Both the position numbers and the translations under genes were made by a program. Below are positions 23,531 to 33,997 of a stretch of 64,000 nucleotides of DNA, piece after piece. The first letter of the stretch is position 1, and the number at the start of each line of letters is the position of its first letter. The notes beneath the pieces are model-generated. The model had not been told where the DNA came from, searched no databases, and saw only the letters and a program-made list of their open reading frames with translations. This stretch comes from Toxotes chatareus (Eukaryota; Chordata; Actinopteri; Toxotidae). Location of the stretch: positions 124,001 through 188,000 of the forward strand of contig JAFBJY010000301.1 in the NCBI GenBank assembly GCA_016801885.1. Reading direction: 5' to 3'.

Positions 23531-23879
23531 TGAATACAGCTCTGGAAAAAATGAAGAGACCACTGCAAAATGATCAGTTTCTCCGTTGTTACTATTTATA
23601 GGTATGTGTTTGAGTAAAAAGAACATTTTTGTTTTATTCTATAAACTACTGACAACATTTCTCCCAAATTCCAAATAAAAATATTATCATTTAGAGCATT
23701 TATTTGCAGAAAATGACAAATGGTCAAAATAACAAAAAAATGCAGTGTTCTCAAACCTCACATAATGAAAAGAAAACAAGTTCATATTCATTTTAAACAA
23801 CACAATACTAATGTTTTAAGTTAGGAAGAGTTCAGAAATTAATATTTGGTGGAATAATCCCGATTTTCAATCACATCTT

Positions 23880-24317
23880 TCAAGCATCTTGCCATGCTCT
23901 CCACCAGTCTTTCACGTTGCTGTTGTGTGACTTTATGCCACTCCTGATGCAAAAATTCAGCAGCTCAGGTATATTTGATGGCTTGTGACCATCCATCCTC
24001 CTCTTGATCACATTCCAGAGGTTTTCAATTGGGTTCAGGTCTGGAGATTGGGCTGGCCATGACAGGGTCTTGATTTGGTGGTCCTTCATCCACACCTTGA
24101 TTGACCAAGCTGTGTGGCATGGAGCATTGTCCAGCTGGAAAACACAATCCTCAGAGTTGGGGAACATTGTCAGAGCAGAAGGAAGCCAGTTTTCTTCCAA
24201 GATAACCTTGTACGTAGCTTGATTCATGCGCCCTTCAAAAGACGAATCTGCCCGATTACAGCCTTGCTGAAGCACATCACCCATCCTCCACCAAATTTCA
24301 CAGTGGGTGTGAGACAC
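23880..24317 (-). pseudogene. Tc1 transposase, C-terminal part
   Basis: Begins in a frame overlapping the N-terminal part and continues from EGRMNQATYKVILEENW to VKDWWRAWQDA. Holds the second catalytic Asp and the Glu of the DDE triad, so both survive; the separate frame is what inactivates it. Confidence 0.9.
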
Positions 24318-24748
24318 TGTGGCTTGTAGGCTTCTCCAGGTCTCCGTCTAACTATTAGATGACCAGGTATTGGGCAAAGCTGAAAATTGGACTCATCAGC
24401 GAGGATGACCTTACTCCAGTCCTCTATGGTCCAATCCTTATGGTCTTTTGCAAACTTCAGCCTGGCTCTTCTTTGCTTCTCATTGATGAAGGGCTTATTT
24501 CTAGCTTTACACGACTTGAGCTCTGCCCCTAGAAGCTTGTTTCGAGCCGTTCTCACCGTGCACTTCACCCCAGCTGCCATTTGCCATTCTTTCTGTAGGT
24601 CACTTGATGTCATCCTACGGTTGCTGAGTGACATTGGAATGAGTTGACGGTCATCCTGGTCAGTGGAGAGTCGTTTAGCCCTCTGCCAGTCTGCCAGCTT
24701 TGTTGTCCCCAGTGTCTGCTGCTTGACCTTGTTCTTATGAACAGCCAT
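24224..24748 (-). pseudogene. Tc1 transposase, N-terminal part
   Basis: Encodes the DNA-binding half and first catalytic Asp (WSKVILADESNFQL). The conserved GGGSVMVWG block reads GGGWVMCFS with residues missing, and the frame ends soon after at RLLKGA. Confidence 0.9.
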
Positions 24749-25495
24749 CTTAGAAATTTAAAGGATGGAAGCAACCTGACGCTCACTGTATCCCTCTGCC
24801 AGTAAAGCCAGAATTTTCCTCTTTTTCTCTCTTTTCCTCAAACAAAACTTTTCTTTTCAACTGTTTTAGCATGGTCAATAGTTATTTTATTGATTGCTAT
24901 TACTTTTGAGGTACTACCAGCACTGTTTGTGCCACCCATCCAGTCCTATTGCAAGAGCATAGTGATGACCACAGCAGTGGTTTTATACTTTTCCTCATTA
25001 AATAGGATTTGGTTCAGGTGATCACCTAATCAGTACCTCATTAAGTAGACTGAGGTGTGCTTGTGTTGGAATTCAACATACACAGGAATGGAATGGCTGT
25101 CATACCTGTAGAGATATTGATTTCAGAAGAATTTGCAGTGGTCTCTCAATTTTTTCCAGAGCTGTTTCTGAGTCACTTTGACTTTAGTCTCATCACTTTC
25201 TAGTCGTGTTGGAAGAAGAAAATACTGAATATATATTTGTTGATGTGAGTGTGGAAAAAACTTGGATGTGATTTAAAGAGTGAAGCTTTTTCTTGTTAAA
25301 TGAAGCTTTGAAATCTGTAGCTCAACATTGCTCTGCCACAGTCAGTGGACTAAACCACAGAAGAAGAAAACAGACTTTACAATGAAGATCCTCAGTGTGG
25401 ATCAGTATAATATGAGTGTGATGTCTGCACTTTACTGTCAGCACAACTTTCACATCATATTCATCTCAGCACACAAGTAAACAATGGAGTCTGAC

Positions 25496-25672
25496 CTCAG
25501 AGTCTCCAGTCCACAGTCTGGACTCTGCAGAAAACCACACAGATGCTTCACTCCTGAATCCTGCAGGTCCCTGTTTATACTCAGGTCCAGGTGTCTCAGA
25601 TGGGAGGGGTTGGACTTCAGAGCTGAGGCCAGAGAAGCACAGCTGATCTCTGACAAACTGCAGTTGATCAAC
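25496..25672 (-). CDS. LRR exon 3 (177 bp)
   Basis: Same unit as its neighbours but one codon longer: the repeat asparagine ladder reads DLSINRDLQDSG instead of DLSGNNLQDSG, which would distort the convex side of the LRR. Acceptor and donor are intact, and the phase is maintained. Confidence 0.9.
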
Positions 25673-25679
25673 CTGAATA

Positions 25680-27095
25680 AAGAATAAAAGATGTGAGTTT
25701 AGGAGACAAAGTTCCTGCTTGAAAGCGTTGAGTGTTTCATCATCTGTTCAGAGCTGAAGAAGGTTGAGAATGTACAAGTTTGGAAAATGGAAACTCCAAA
25801 CACCTGAACCAACAGGATGCAGCTTAAAAACAGTCAGATACTAAAAGTCAAACACAGCTCTCATTAACTTCAGTCACTATAAACATCACAGATCATAAAG
25901 CAAAGAGTGAAGAAACATTTCTTTCTGTCTTAATGTGGAATATTTGCTTTGTATGTGAAGAAATATAAAAGTCAACTGAAGGTGAAGATGAAATTGTTCC
26001 AAAGTAAAGAGTCAATTAGCAAGTGTTGGATTTTCAATCTTCATTCAATGAGTTTGAAATATGAAGCTGAACAAGATGCTCAGTGTGGATCAGCATCAAA
26101 TCTCTGAGCTCAAATCTCCTTCAAAAGTCCCACATTCACACTCAGGTTTAACAGTTTGGAAGAAAGTTTTCAAAGTGTTCACTAAGGTTTCAAATGAAAT
26201 CTTTCATATTGTGTGAAATCATAGTTTGAGCCTTTGATGTTTTGAGTGTGACTGAAGTTTGTGTTGAGAGTTTGAGAAGCTGCAGACATTCAGCACATGT
26301 GCAGTGTGTTGAATGAGACATTTCATCACATTCCAGTCATGTGTCTTTGGTCCAAAGCAAGTTCAGCTTCATCCAACACTCTCTGCTCACACATTTGAAT
26401 CTGCTGTTCCAGCATTGCATTCTGGGATTCCTGGCCCCACCTTCCTGGTGGCTGTCAGTGTCCCACAGTTTGTGTCCCTGTGACAAAGACACAGTGGGAC
26501 GTTGACACCCAGTGGGCTCAGTGATTGGTCGGCTGTGTGGAGCTGAGAAAGGAGCCAGGGTTTGAACTTCTCTCTCTGCTCTGTTTTCATTGCTTCCACA
26601 AATATTTGTGTCCCTGTTCAGCTCAGCAGCTGAGTGTAGCTCTATGAATGTCTTCAGGAGACACTGTGTGAAAATGTCCTCTCCATATTTAAACCATGGT
26701 GACGTGTCCTCTCTGTGACAGCAGGCTTTTCACTGTGCCTGTGAATGAGGCCATTGGGAGCAGCTATGAACACTTGTGCCTTCAGACCTGCTCACACGTG
26801 TTGTACAGATCAGTTCTTGTCAAACATCCTGATCTCAATGAGACTTTGTGAATAACACAAGCTCAACTCAGTCAAACTGCTGACACTGTCAATGTGGACT
26901 GTAAGAGTCAGAATCCAAATCATTTTCAAAGCTTTAAAAATCACTTTGAAAATCAGAGTCAGCACTTTCACAACTTCCTTTCAACCATTTCACACTTTGA
27001 ATGTTAGAAATTCTGAAGGAGATTTGACCTAATAAATACTGAATAAAGCACAACTTTCACATCATATTCATCTCAGCACACAAGTAAACAATGGA
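25680..27095. other. Intron between LRR exons 2 and 3
   Basis: Begins with the shared ~200-base intron block and ends with a block (CACATCATATTCATCTCAGC) also found left of exon 3, defining a tandem duplication unit of about 1.6 kb. No other gene; the 70-codon frame at 26.4-26.6 kb has no support. Confidence 0.7.
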
Positions 27096-27102
27096 GTCTG
27101 AC

Positions 27103-27276
27103 CTCAGAGTCTCCAGTCCACAGTCTGGACTCTGCAGAAAACCACACAGATGATTCACTCCTGAATCCTGCAGGTTGTTTCCACTCAGGTCCAGGTGTCT
27201 CAGATGGGAGGGGTTGGACTTCAGAGCTGAGGTCAGAGAAGCACAGCTGATCTCTGACAAACTGCAGTTACTCAAC
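27103..27276 (-). CDS. LRR exon 2 (174 bp)
   Basis: Encodes LSNCSLSEISCASLTSALKS, SHLRHLDLSGNNLQDSGVNH and SPDCGLETLR. Intact splice sites. More than 90 percent similar by eye to LRR exon 3. Confidence 0.92.
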
Positions 27277-27480
27277 CTGAATAAAGAATAAAAGATGTGA
27301 GTTTAGGAGACAAAGTTCCTGCTTGAAAGCGTTGAGTGTTTCATCATCTGTTCAGAGCTGAAGAAGGTTGAGAATGTACAAGTTTGGAAAATGGAAACTC
27401 CAAACACCTGAACCAACAGGATGCAGCTTAAAAACAGTCAGATACTAAAAAAGTCAAACACAGCTCTCATTAACTTCAGT

Positions 27481-28640
27481 TAGGGGTGGGTGATGTGGCA
27501 AAAATATCACATCACGATTTTTTAATGGTAAAATCACAATCACGATTTTATCACAGTTCATTTTTACAGTGAAGTTAATTTAGAACCAAACTATTTTCTT
27601 TGTAAAAACTTAAAGAAAAACTTAAAAAAAAAAAAAAGTTACGTCTTTCCACCGTTTGCTACTTCTCTCACACAGCGTGCTTTTATCAAAGGCTTGTGTT
27701 ACAGTTGGTTGTTTCTGTGTAATGTCTTTAGCCGTTACCACTGGCTGATGTGTAGTTGGCCTCGCTGCTTGGCTCTCAGCTAATAGTTTCGGATGCTGCC
27801 TCTTCAGGTGGTTAAAGAGGTTCGTTGTGTTTGCGCTTTGTCGTTTGGAGAAAACCCAAACCAGTTCCATACGCAGTGTTGGGGAGTAACGGAATACATG
27901 TAACGGCGTTACGTATTCAGAATACACATTATGAGTAACTGTATTCCATTACAGTTACAGTTTAAATAGATAGTATTCAGAATACAGTTACATTGTTGAA
28001 ATCAATGGATTACGTGACGATACTTCTCTGTTCCACGAGTTTATATTTATTCTCTAAAATGAACAAAGGCAACCCGATGCGTTTCCCAGAAGCCCCAGCT
28101 CCACGAAAACAAACGGAAATAAACGAGCTATTCGCCTGATCAGTCGGTCAGAATGGAGTCGGACGAGGAGCAGCAGGAGCAAGAGCTTGAGCCGCAGCCG
28201 GCAAAACAGAGCCGGGACAGGAATGTGTTGGCCAAAACAGAAACGGCGTTACATATTCTGAATACGTAACGCCGTTACATGTACTCCGTTACTCCCCAAC
28301 ACTGTCCATACGACTGAACTGGAGTTCTTTTGGGGACCAACTCCAAGCGTTCACTTTCGTTGTCGGCCATGGCTACCCGCTACAGCTTGACTAAAACAGC
28401 GAGGCTAGTAAAAAAAAAAAAACAGCACTGCTCATACTTCACCATGATTGGTTGGTCATGTTCACGTGAAGCGGGCTGTTAGTTGCCCAAGGAAAAAAAA
28501 CCTCGTGCGTCTGTGTGCAAGCATAGAGCTGCAATTAATAGAATGTGTCCTATAGACGATAATACGATCTCTCTCCTCTGGCAGATCGTCAACATTTTCT
28601 AATCCTTCACGATCTAATATTGTCATATCGCACACCCCTA
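27481..28640 (-). mobile_element. hAT relic with BED zinc-finger fragment
   Basis: Ends TAGGGGTGGGTGATGTGGC on the left and the inverted ATATCGCACACCCCTA on the right. The minus strand encodes the second half of a BED finger (KRQSANTTNLFNHLKRQHPK) and the linker SQAARPTTHQPVVTAK, as in ZBED1/Ac-type hAT transposases. The rest of the transposase is gone and the coding part is split by a 431-bp MITE. A matching 8-bp target duplication was not found; the left flank is the shared LRR intron. Confidence 0.8.
27874..28304. mobile_element. hAT-type MITE nested in the hAT relic, 8-bp TSD
   Basis: 431 bp with near-perfect terminal inverted repeats beginning CAGTGTTGGGGAGTAACGGA and a perfect target duplication TCCATACG at 27,866-27,873 and 28,305-28,312. 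The 8-bp duplication and CAGTG start place it in hAT. It has no transposase. Confidence 0.93.
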
Positions 28641-28992
28641 GTATATGTATATTATGTGTACATAACTATACACTGCTGCACAACTGTACATACCACCATT
28701 AGAGAACCATGGCTCTATTTTTCTATTATAAATGTACACACTTATTATTAATATTATTGTTATTTTTCTTGTCACATATATATATATATAAAATATATGT
28801 AGAGTGAATATATATATTCACTCTTTATGCCTTTATACCTTGTTACACTGTATTTTGTAGAGTTGCTACGTGCTGCCAGTTAGCTGTCAACTTGTCCTTT
28901 CCTTTCTTTGTGTGACTGTTTTACTTGCTGCTGTAACATAACAATTTCCCCCTGAGGGATGAATAAAGTATATCTATCTATCTATCTATCTA
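28641..28992 (+). repeat. LINE/SINE 3' part with (TATC)n tail
   Basis: Ends in TTTCCCCCTGAGGGATGAAT, AAAGTA and TATC units, the same tail form as at 1.2 and 58.0 kb. The upstream part contains a small palindromic AT block (GAATATATATATTC). Abuts the hAT relic and may have removed its right flank. Confidence 0.6.
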
Positions 28993-29102
28993 TAAACCAA
29001 CAGTGTGGTCCTTTAAGTCTTTGCTCCTTAACAATTTAACAAGTCAATTCAACTCAATGAGAAAAGACCACAATTTACACACTTGTGTTAAATATCAAAA
29101 CG

Positions 29103-29128
29103 CACACACACACACACACACACACACT
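29103..29128. repeat. (CA)n microsatellite
   Basis: About 13 CA units in an NLR intron. Confidence 0.95.
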
Positions 29129-29538
29129 GAATGAACTTAAAGTGTTTTTCAATTGATTGGCACAAATATTAGTTCTGAGGATCTTCTGTATATTGTTGTG
29201 ATAAAAATGGACTTTGAACAACTCACACTGGACATTTTCTACACTTCATTAAGAAAACATTAGTCTGCTGACTGTGACAAATACCAGTGTGTGAGTTCTG
29301 AAGGTTTCATTGAAGTCAACAGACATTATTCATGACAACTGACTGAAATGAAGTGAAACTGAAGGAATAATTCTTAGTCTGAGAGAAGAAAAAGTCACAA
29401 TATGGAACAACAACTATTTCAGATCTCATTCATTCATTCATTCAAGATGAATGGATTCAAATTCTGGATGAAGATAAACCAGGTTCAGTTGTGGATTAAA
29501 GATATAAGATCTACAACAGTAACAGACAGTGAACTGAC

Positions 29539-29712
29539 CTCAGAGTCTCCAGGGTACAGTGTGGACTCTTCAATCCAGCAGACAGAAGCTTTACCCCTGA
29601 ATCCTGCAGCTTGTTGTTACTCAGGTCCAGGTGTCTCAGACTAGAGGACTGGGAGCTGAGAACTGAGGACAGAGCTTCACAGCTTCTCTCTGAGAGGTTA
29701 CAGCTGCTCAGT
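29539..29712 (-). CDS. LRR exon 1 (174 bp)
   Basis: First LRR exon after NACHT. Encodes SSCNLSERSCEALSSVLSSQ, then SLRHLDLSNNKLQDSGVKLL and SPHCTLETLR. The joined product at the exon border reads NKAL/LSSCNLS, the family norm. A different subtype from the three downstream LRR exons. Confidence 0.93.
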
Positions 29713-30010
29713 CTGAAGAGGAAACAATGAAGAAAAGTCAAATAACATTTGTGTTGAAAGGACAATCAAAGGAACAAAACTCTCAGTTTGCTCTGCAGCT
29801 CACAGCAAACTAACAGACCTGCATTTGAAAACTGGGCCAAACATCAAACACAGATTTGTTGAGTGAAGCAGAAATATCAGCTCTTTATCCACCTGCTAAC
29901 CAATGAGGAGTTTCTACATTGATGATCATCTTTCATTGACTCTGATTCAAATCCTTTCTGTTTTATACTCAACAAGTTGGAGACATGACAGTTAAATATG
30001 ACACAATCAG

Positions 30011-30310
30011 TAATAGACATGTACAGACAAGGCCGTAAGTATTTGGACAGTTAGACATGATATGTTATTTGGGATCTCAGCACATTCACTTTAAAATATA
30101 ATAATGAATACTACAGTCAATGACTGCAAAGGATTTTACACTAAATATTAAATCTGATGAGTTTGTTTCACTTCATGTGTATTTGTCCAGTTACTGTTGA
30201 ACCACTAAAAGGGCTGAATCTCCCTCACAGTTCTTTCTATACTGATGTCAACCTGCTCAAATTAAAGCTGAGACTTGGCTCTTTAATGTAGGATCCATTA
30301 TTTTAATTCA
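30011..30310. mobile_element. Possible Tc1-like end fragment
   Basis: TACAGACAAGGCCGTAAGTA and TTTGGACAG resemble the end of fish Tc1 elements (GGCATAAGTATTTGGACAG). No second terminus was found. Confidence 0.35.
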
Positions 30311-30447
30311 GATTCAATGTGATGAAGCTCAGAGCTCAGAGCTGATGATAAGGAATTAAAGCAGAGAGGAATTTATTTTCCTCCTGCTGAATAAAATAGC
30401 AGAGTCTTTATATAATGATGAATAAATCCAACTATCTATACACTTAC

Positions 30448-32250
30448 AGAGCTTTGTTAGAGGCTTTGACAACTGGCAGCAGCTTCAGAAGAGCCTCCTC
30501 TGAAGCAGAGTATTTCTTCAGGTCAAACACGTCCAGATCTTTTTCTGATGACAGTAAGATGAAGACCAGAGCTGACCATTGAGCAGGAGACAGTTCATCT
30601 GTGGAGAGACGTCCTGAACTCAGGGACTGTTGGATCTGCTCCACTAGAGAACGATCATTCAGTTCATTCAGACAGTGGAACAGGTTGATGCTTTGCTCTG
30701 CAGAGGGAGTCTCTTCAATCTTCTTCTTGATGTACTGGACTGTTTGCTGATTGGTCTGTGAGCCACTTCCTGTCTGTGTCAGCAGACCTCGTAGGAGAGT
30801 CTGATTGGTCTGCAGTGAAAGACCCAGGAGGAAGCGGAGGAACAAGTCCAGGTGTCCATTTGGACTCTGTAAGGCCTTGTCCACAGCCCTCTGGTAGAGC
30901 TGTGTTGGATCAGGTTTATCTCTGAACAGTTTAGACCACAGGGAGGCTGATTGTTCTTCTGACAGCAGATTGACTCCAGAGTTGATGAAGGTCAGATGGA
31001 CATGAAGAGCAGCCAGAAACTCCTGAAGACTCAGATGGACGAAGCAGAACACCTTGTCCTGGTACAGTCCTCTCTCCTCTTTAAAGACCTGTGTGAACAC
31101 TCCTGAGTACACTGAGGCTGCTCTGATATCGATGCCACACTCTGTCAGGTCTGATTCATAGAAGATCAGGTTTCCTTTCTGCAGCTGCTCAAAAGCCAGT
31201 TTTCCCAGAGACTCAATCATCTCCCTGGTCTCTGGACTCCAGTGTGGATCTGTCTCAGCTCCTCCATCATACTTAACGTTCTTCAGTTTGGACTGAACCA
31301 CCAGGAAGTGGATGTACATCTCAGTCAGGGTCTTGGGCAGCCCTCCTCCCTCTCTGGTTTTCAACACATCCTCCAGAACTGTAGCAGTGATCCAGCAGAA
31401 GACCGGGATGTGGCACATGATGTGGAGGCTTCGTGAAGTCTTGATGTGGGAGATGATCCTTCTGGCCTGCTCCTCCTCTCTGAACCTCTTCCTGAAGTAC
31501 TCCTCCTTCTGTGGGTCAGTGAACCCTCTGACCTCTGTCACCATGTCAACACACTCAGGAGGGATCTGATTGGCTGCTGCAGGTCGTGTGGTTATCCAGA
31601 GGCGAGCAGAGGGAAGCAGTTTCCCCTGATGAGGTTTGTCAGCAGCACATCCACTGAGGTGGACTCTGTAACATCAGTCAGGATCTCAGTGTTGTGGAAG
31701 TCCAGAGGAAGTCGACACTCATCCAGACCATCAAAGATGAACAGAACCTGGACCTCTTCAAACCTGCAGAGTCCTGCTTCTTTGGTTTCAGTAAAGAAGT
31801 GATGAACAAGTTCCACCAAGCTGAACTTTTTCTCTTTCAGCACATTCAGCTCTCTGAACGTGAATGGAAATGTGAAGTGTATGTCCTGGTTGGCTTTGTC
31901 TTCAGCCCAGTCCAGAGTCAACTTCTGTGTTAAGACTGTTTTCCCAATACCAGCCACTCCCTTTGTCATCACTGTTCTGATTGGTCCATCTCTTCCAGGT
32001 GAGGCTCTAAAGATGTCTTCTTGTCTGATGCTTGTTTCTGGTCTGGCTGGTTTCCTGGATGCTGTTTCAATCTGTCTGACCTCATGTTCATCATTGACCT
32101 CTCCAGTCCCTCCCTCTGTGATGTAGAGCTCTGTGTAGATCTGATTCAGAAGGGTTGGGTTTCCTGCTTTAGAGATCCCCTCAAACACACACTGGAACTT
32201 CTTCTTCAGAGTAGATTTAAGTTTACGTTGACAAACTGGAACAACATGTC
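30448..32250 (-). CDS. FISNA-NACHT exon with one-base frameshift
   Basis: A single 1.8-kb exon between TTCATTCAG and GTAAGT. Order: FISNA (CQRKLKSTLKKKFQCVFEGI to YTELYITEG), linker, NACHT with Walker A GVAGIGKT (31,937-31,960) and Walker B LFIFDGLDE (31,718-31,744), then after the shift the rest of NACHT, the winged-helix region (VFCFVHLSLQEFLAALHVH) and the helical region ending KASNKAL. The ATPase would drive oligomerisation. Frame is lost at the T run near 31,620: reading continues GNCFPLLASG-stop where the family has a Lys-Leu-Leu-Pro-Ser block leading into the sensor-1 TTRP motif. The sequence resumes in another frame without other damage, so the lesion is recent or an error. Confidence 0.93.
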
Positions 32251-32415
32251 CTGAATGAACAAACAAGAAACAACATCAATGACTGATTCATAAAGAAAAT
32301 ATGACATGTTCATCCCCCTAAAGAACACACATGAACAGATTTCCCTCCATGTCTTGAGACATTAGTAAATGTCCCATTTGTCCATCATGTTGAATCTTTA
32401 GAGAAATCCTCTTAC

Positions 32416-32644
32416 TGCTGTGCAGACAGTCAGCCAGCTCCTTCTGCTTCATTCTCCTCAGGACGTTCACTGTGATCTTCACAAAAGCCTCTCTGCTGCT
32501 CCTCCTCTGCTCTTCATCCTCACTGTCCAACACCTCCTCATCCTCCCTCTGACTCTCTGAGCATTCTGGGTAATCTGGACTCACAACCTTCTGGATCTTC
32601 TTCAGCTCCCTCTTCACAAAAGTGACAATGTTCTCCTCCAGCAG
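32416..32644 (-). CDS. Pre-FISNA exon
   Basis: Acceptor TCTGTTCCAG, donor GTAAGA. Encodes LLEENIVTFVKRELKKIQKV, an acidic stretch (SQREDEEVLDSEDEEQRRSS) and VLRRMKQKELADCLHS. This helical segment precedes FISNA in fish NLRs. Intact; ends one base into an Arg codon completed by the next exon. Confidence 0.92.
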
Positions 32645-32806
32645 CTGGAACAGAAAACTATATGAATGACACAATCAAAGTAAAACCATGGAGCCAAACA
32701 TCAGATCCATGTTGGACACACTGACAATCCACTGCTCTAAAAAGTGCAGCATGGAGATTATTGTCAACACAACAGATGTCAAAGTAGTTGTTGTCCATGT
32801 ACAGAC

Positions 32807-32885
32807 CATAAATATGGAGTCCAGGTGTGTTTGATGCTGCTGGGCAGACTGAGCACTGGGAACCTCTGAGCTCTCCTGGTCCACT
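32807..32885 (-). CDS. NLR linker exon (79 bp)
   Basis: Acceptor TTCCTCCACAG, donor GTCTGT. Encodes VDQESSEVPSAQSAQQHQTH and LDSIFM, which joins in phase to LLEEN of the next exon. Typical of the class. Confidence 0.88.
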
Positions 32886-33426
32886 CTGTGGAGGAATCAT
32901 GAAGAATTAGCTCACATTATGTTTGCAGCATCTGTGAGTGTTTTATGCTTTGTACACAAACAACAGCTGCTTTTATGTTCTGTGGTGACTGTCCTGATTA
33001 AAGCAAACACTATTGTGCTGTGACATTCTCAATGAGAGGAAACAAGCAATCAATTCTGTACCTCATGACCTAGAGTCATCACAACAAGTCCACCTTTTAA
33101 ATGATGAGTTATAAGGACTCACACTGGGTTTGACAGAAGTCTCACCTCTGCTACAGGACACTAACACAAACACTGGAACTGGATAGGTGCTGAGTTACAG
33201 GGAGTTTTAGTTCTGATCTGAATGACACATATAAGAACATAAGAAGTGCTTTTCTTGAAAAGGGAAACATCAACTTTGCCACTAAAGCCTGTGTTTCAGC
33301 CTGATCATGTTCATATACTGTGTCATTCATGAAGCCTGGAGACAAAACACAATCACTTCATCTTTCATAGAAGACCAGTTATACAGGACAGCTGTCTGAT
33401 ACATTTTAAACTCAGCTGCAGCTCAC

Positions 33427-33543
33427 TTCTTTGCAGCAGAGGGAGGCTGTCCTTTGAAATTCATGGGGTGACCCTTTGACCTGTCACTCTTCATGGACAC
33501 ACAGCTGGGCTCAGGTACAGGGAAGTCTGGTCTCTGATGGATC
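33427..33543 (-). CDS. NLR N-terminal repeat exon, copy 2 (117 bp)
   Basis: Acceptor TGTGTCCACCAG, donor GTGAGC. Encodes PEPSCVSMKSDRSKGHPMNF and KGQPPSAAKK, the ~30-residue fish NLR N-terminal repeat, one unit per exon. Length is a multiple of three with phases 2-2, so exons of this type can be gained or skipped without shifting frame. Confidence 0.92.
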
Positions 33544-33657
33544 CTGGTGGACACAGAAATTAAGACCATCACTGACATGGGGACAGGGACAACATATCTA
33601 TTATTCATACAGTGTTCTCATAGTAAAGAAGAAAACATGTTTTCAGCTGCAGCTCAC

Positions 33658-33798
33658 TTCTTTGCAGCAGAGGGAGGCTGTCCTTTGAAATTCATGGGGA
33701 GACCCATTGACCTGTCACTCTTCATGGACACACAGCTGGGCTCAGGTCTATGTTCAGGTCCAGGTCCAGCAGAGTCTGGTGTGTGCTGCTGCTCTGGC
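33658..33798 (-). CDS. NLR N-terminal repeat exon, copy 1 (141 bp)
   Basis: Encodes PEQQHTPDSAGPGPEHRPEP and SCVSMKSDRSMGLPMNFKG, ending PPSAAKK. Nearly identical to copy 2 apart from a longer Pro/Gly-rich lead. Acceptor GTGTTGAAG, donor GTGAGC, phases 2-2. Confidence 0.92.
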
Positions 33799-33910
33799 CT
33801 TCAACACAACACACACAGAGCTTTGAGTGTGAATAATGATGGTGCAGTGATGTGAATGCTGAGCTCTGACATGGAGAAGAGTCATGGACAGTTAGAGATC
33901 CTCATCTCAC

Positions 33911-33997
33911 CTCTGAGCTTTGGTCTGGATCTCATGGTCCCCACACAGACTGCTTTTTAGGGGAGGGGCTCCTCTCTCTGTCCTCACACTGATTCAT
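33911..33997 (-). CDS. NLR start exon, frame disrupted
   Basis: The ATG gives MNQCEDRE, the usual beginning of this class. The remainder, in another frame, reads GAPPLKSSLCGDHEIQTKAQ and ends AG/GTGAG in the phase needed by the next exon. Between them one base is extra or two are missing (after GACAGAGAG), so the literal ATG frame stops at TGA near 33,935. No alternative ATG in the good frame was found. Confidence 0.85.

Larger units (their letters stand above)
23537..25164 (-). mobile_element. Tc1-like transposon, 1.63 kb, inactive
   Basis: Terminal inverted repeats start CAGCTCTGGAAAAAATGAAG and end TTTTTTCCAGAGCTG, with TA on the left flank and a mutated right flank. The minus-strand transposase has the helix-turn-helix region (up to about 24,500) and the catalytic core: first Asp in ILADESNF, second in QLDNAPCHTAW, Glu in SPDLNPIENLW. 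Translation is broken by a stop near the N-terminus (ASIL*ISKM, about 24,754) and a frameshift near 24,235. Sits in the NLR intron in the same orientation as the gene. Confidence 0.92.
21433..33997 (-). pseudogene. NLRC3-like fish NLR gene (FISNA-NACHT-LRR, nearby B30.2), frameshifted
   Basis: Cytosolic innate immune receptor of the large teleost NLR class. The exon order matches the class: start exon, two short repeat exons, linker exon, pre-FISNA exon, 1.8-kb FISNA-NACHT exon, four LRR exons, then a B30.2 exon. I checked the phases: each junction from the start exon to the last LRR exon restores a codon (R, K, K, then phase 0, R, L, R, R, R). Two lesions interrupt translation: a one- or two-base shift in the start exon and a one-base loss in a T run at about 31,620, just after Walker B. 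Introns hold a Tc1, a hAT with a nested MITE, and a LINE tail. The B30.2 exon does not join the last LRR exon in frame, and the usual 47-bp linker exon is missing. If both shifts are assembly errors, the gene could encode NACHT-LRR without a functional B30.2. Confidence 0.85.

Noticed and set aside
27481..28640. 8-bp target duplication for the outer hAT
   Set aside because: The left flank ACTTCAGT and right flank GTATATGT do not match; the right flank was probably changed by the LINE tail next to it.
31242..32254. Plus-strand ORFs opposite the NACHT exon
   Set aside because: Antisense shadows of a strongly conserved minus-strand exon.
33427..33798. Assembly duplication of the two PPSAAKK exons
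   Set aside because: The exons differ in length (117 and 141 bp), in lead sequence and in several bases, and such exon repeats are normal for fish NLRs.
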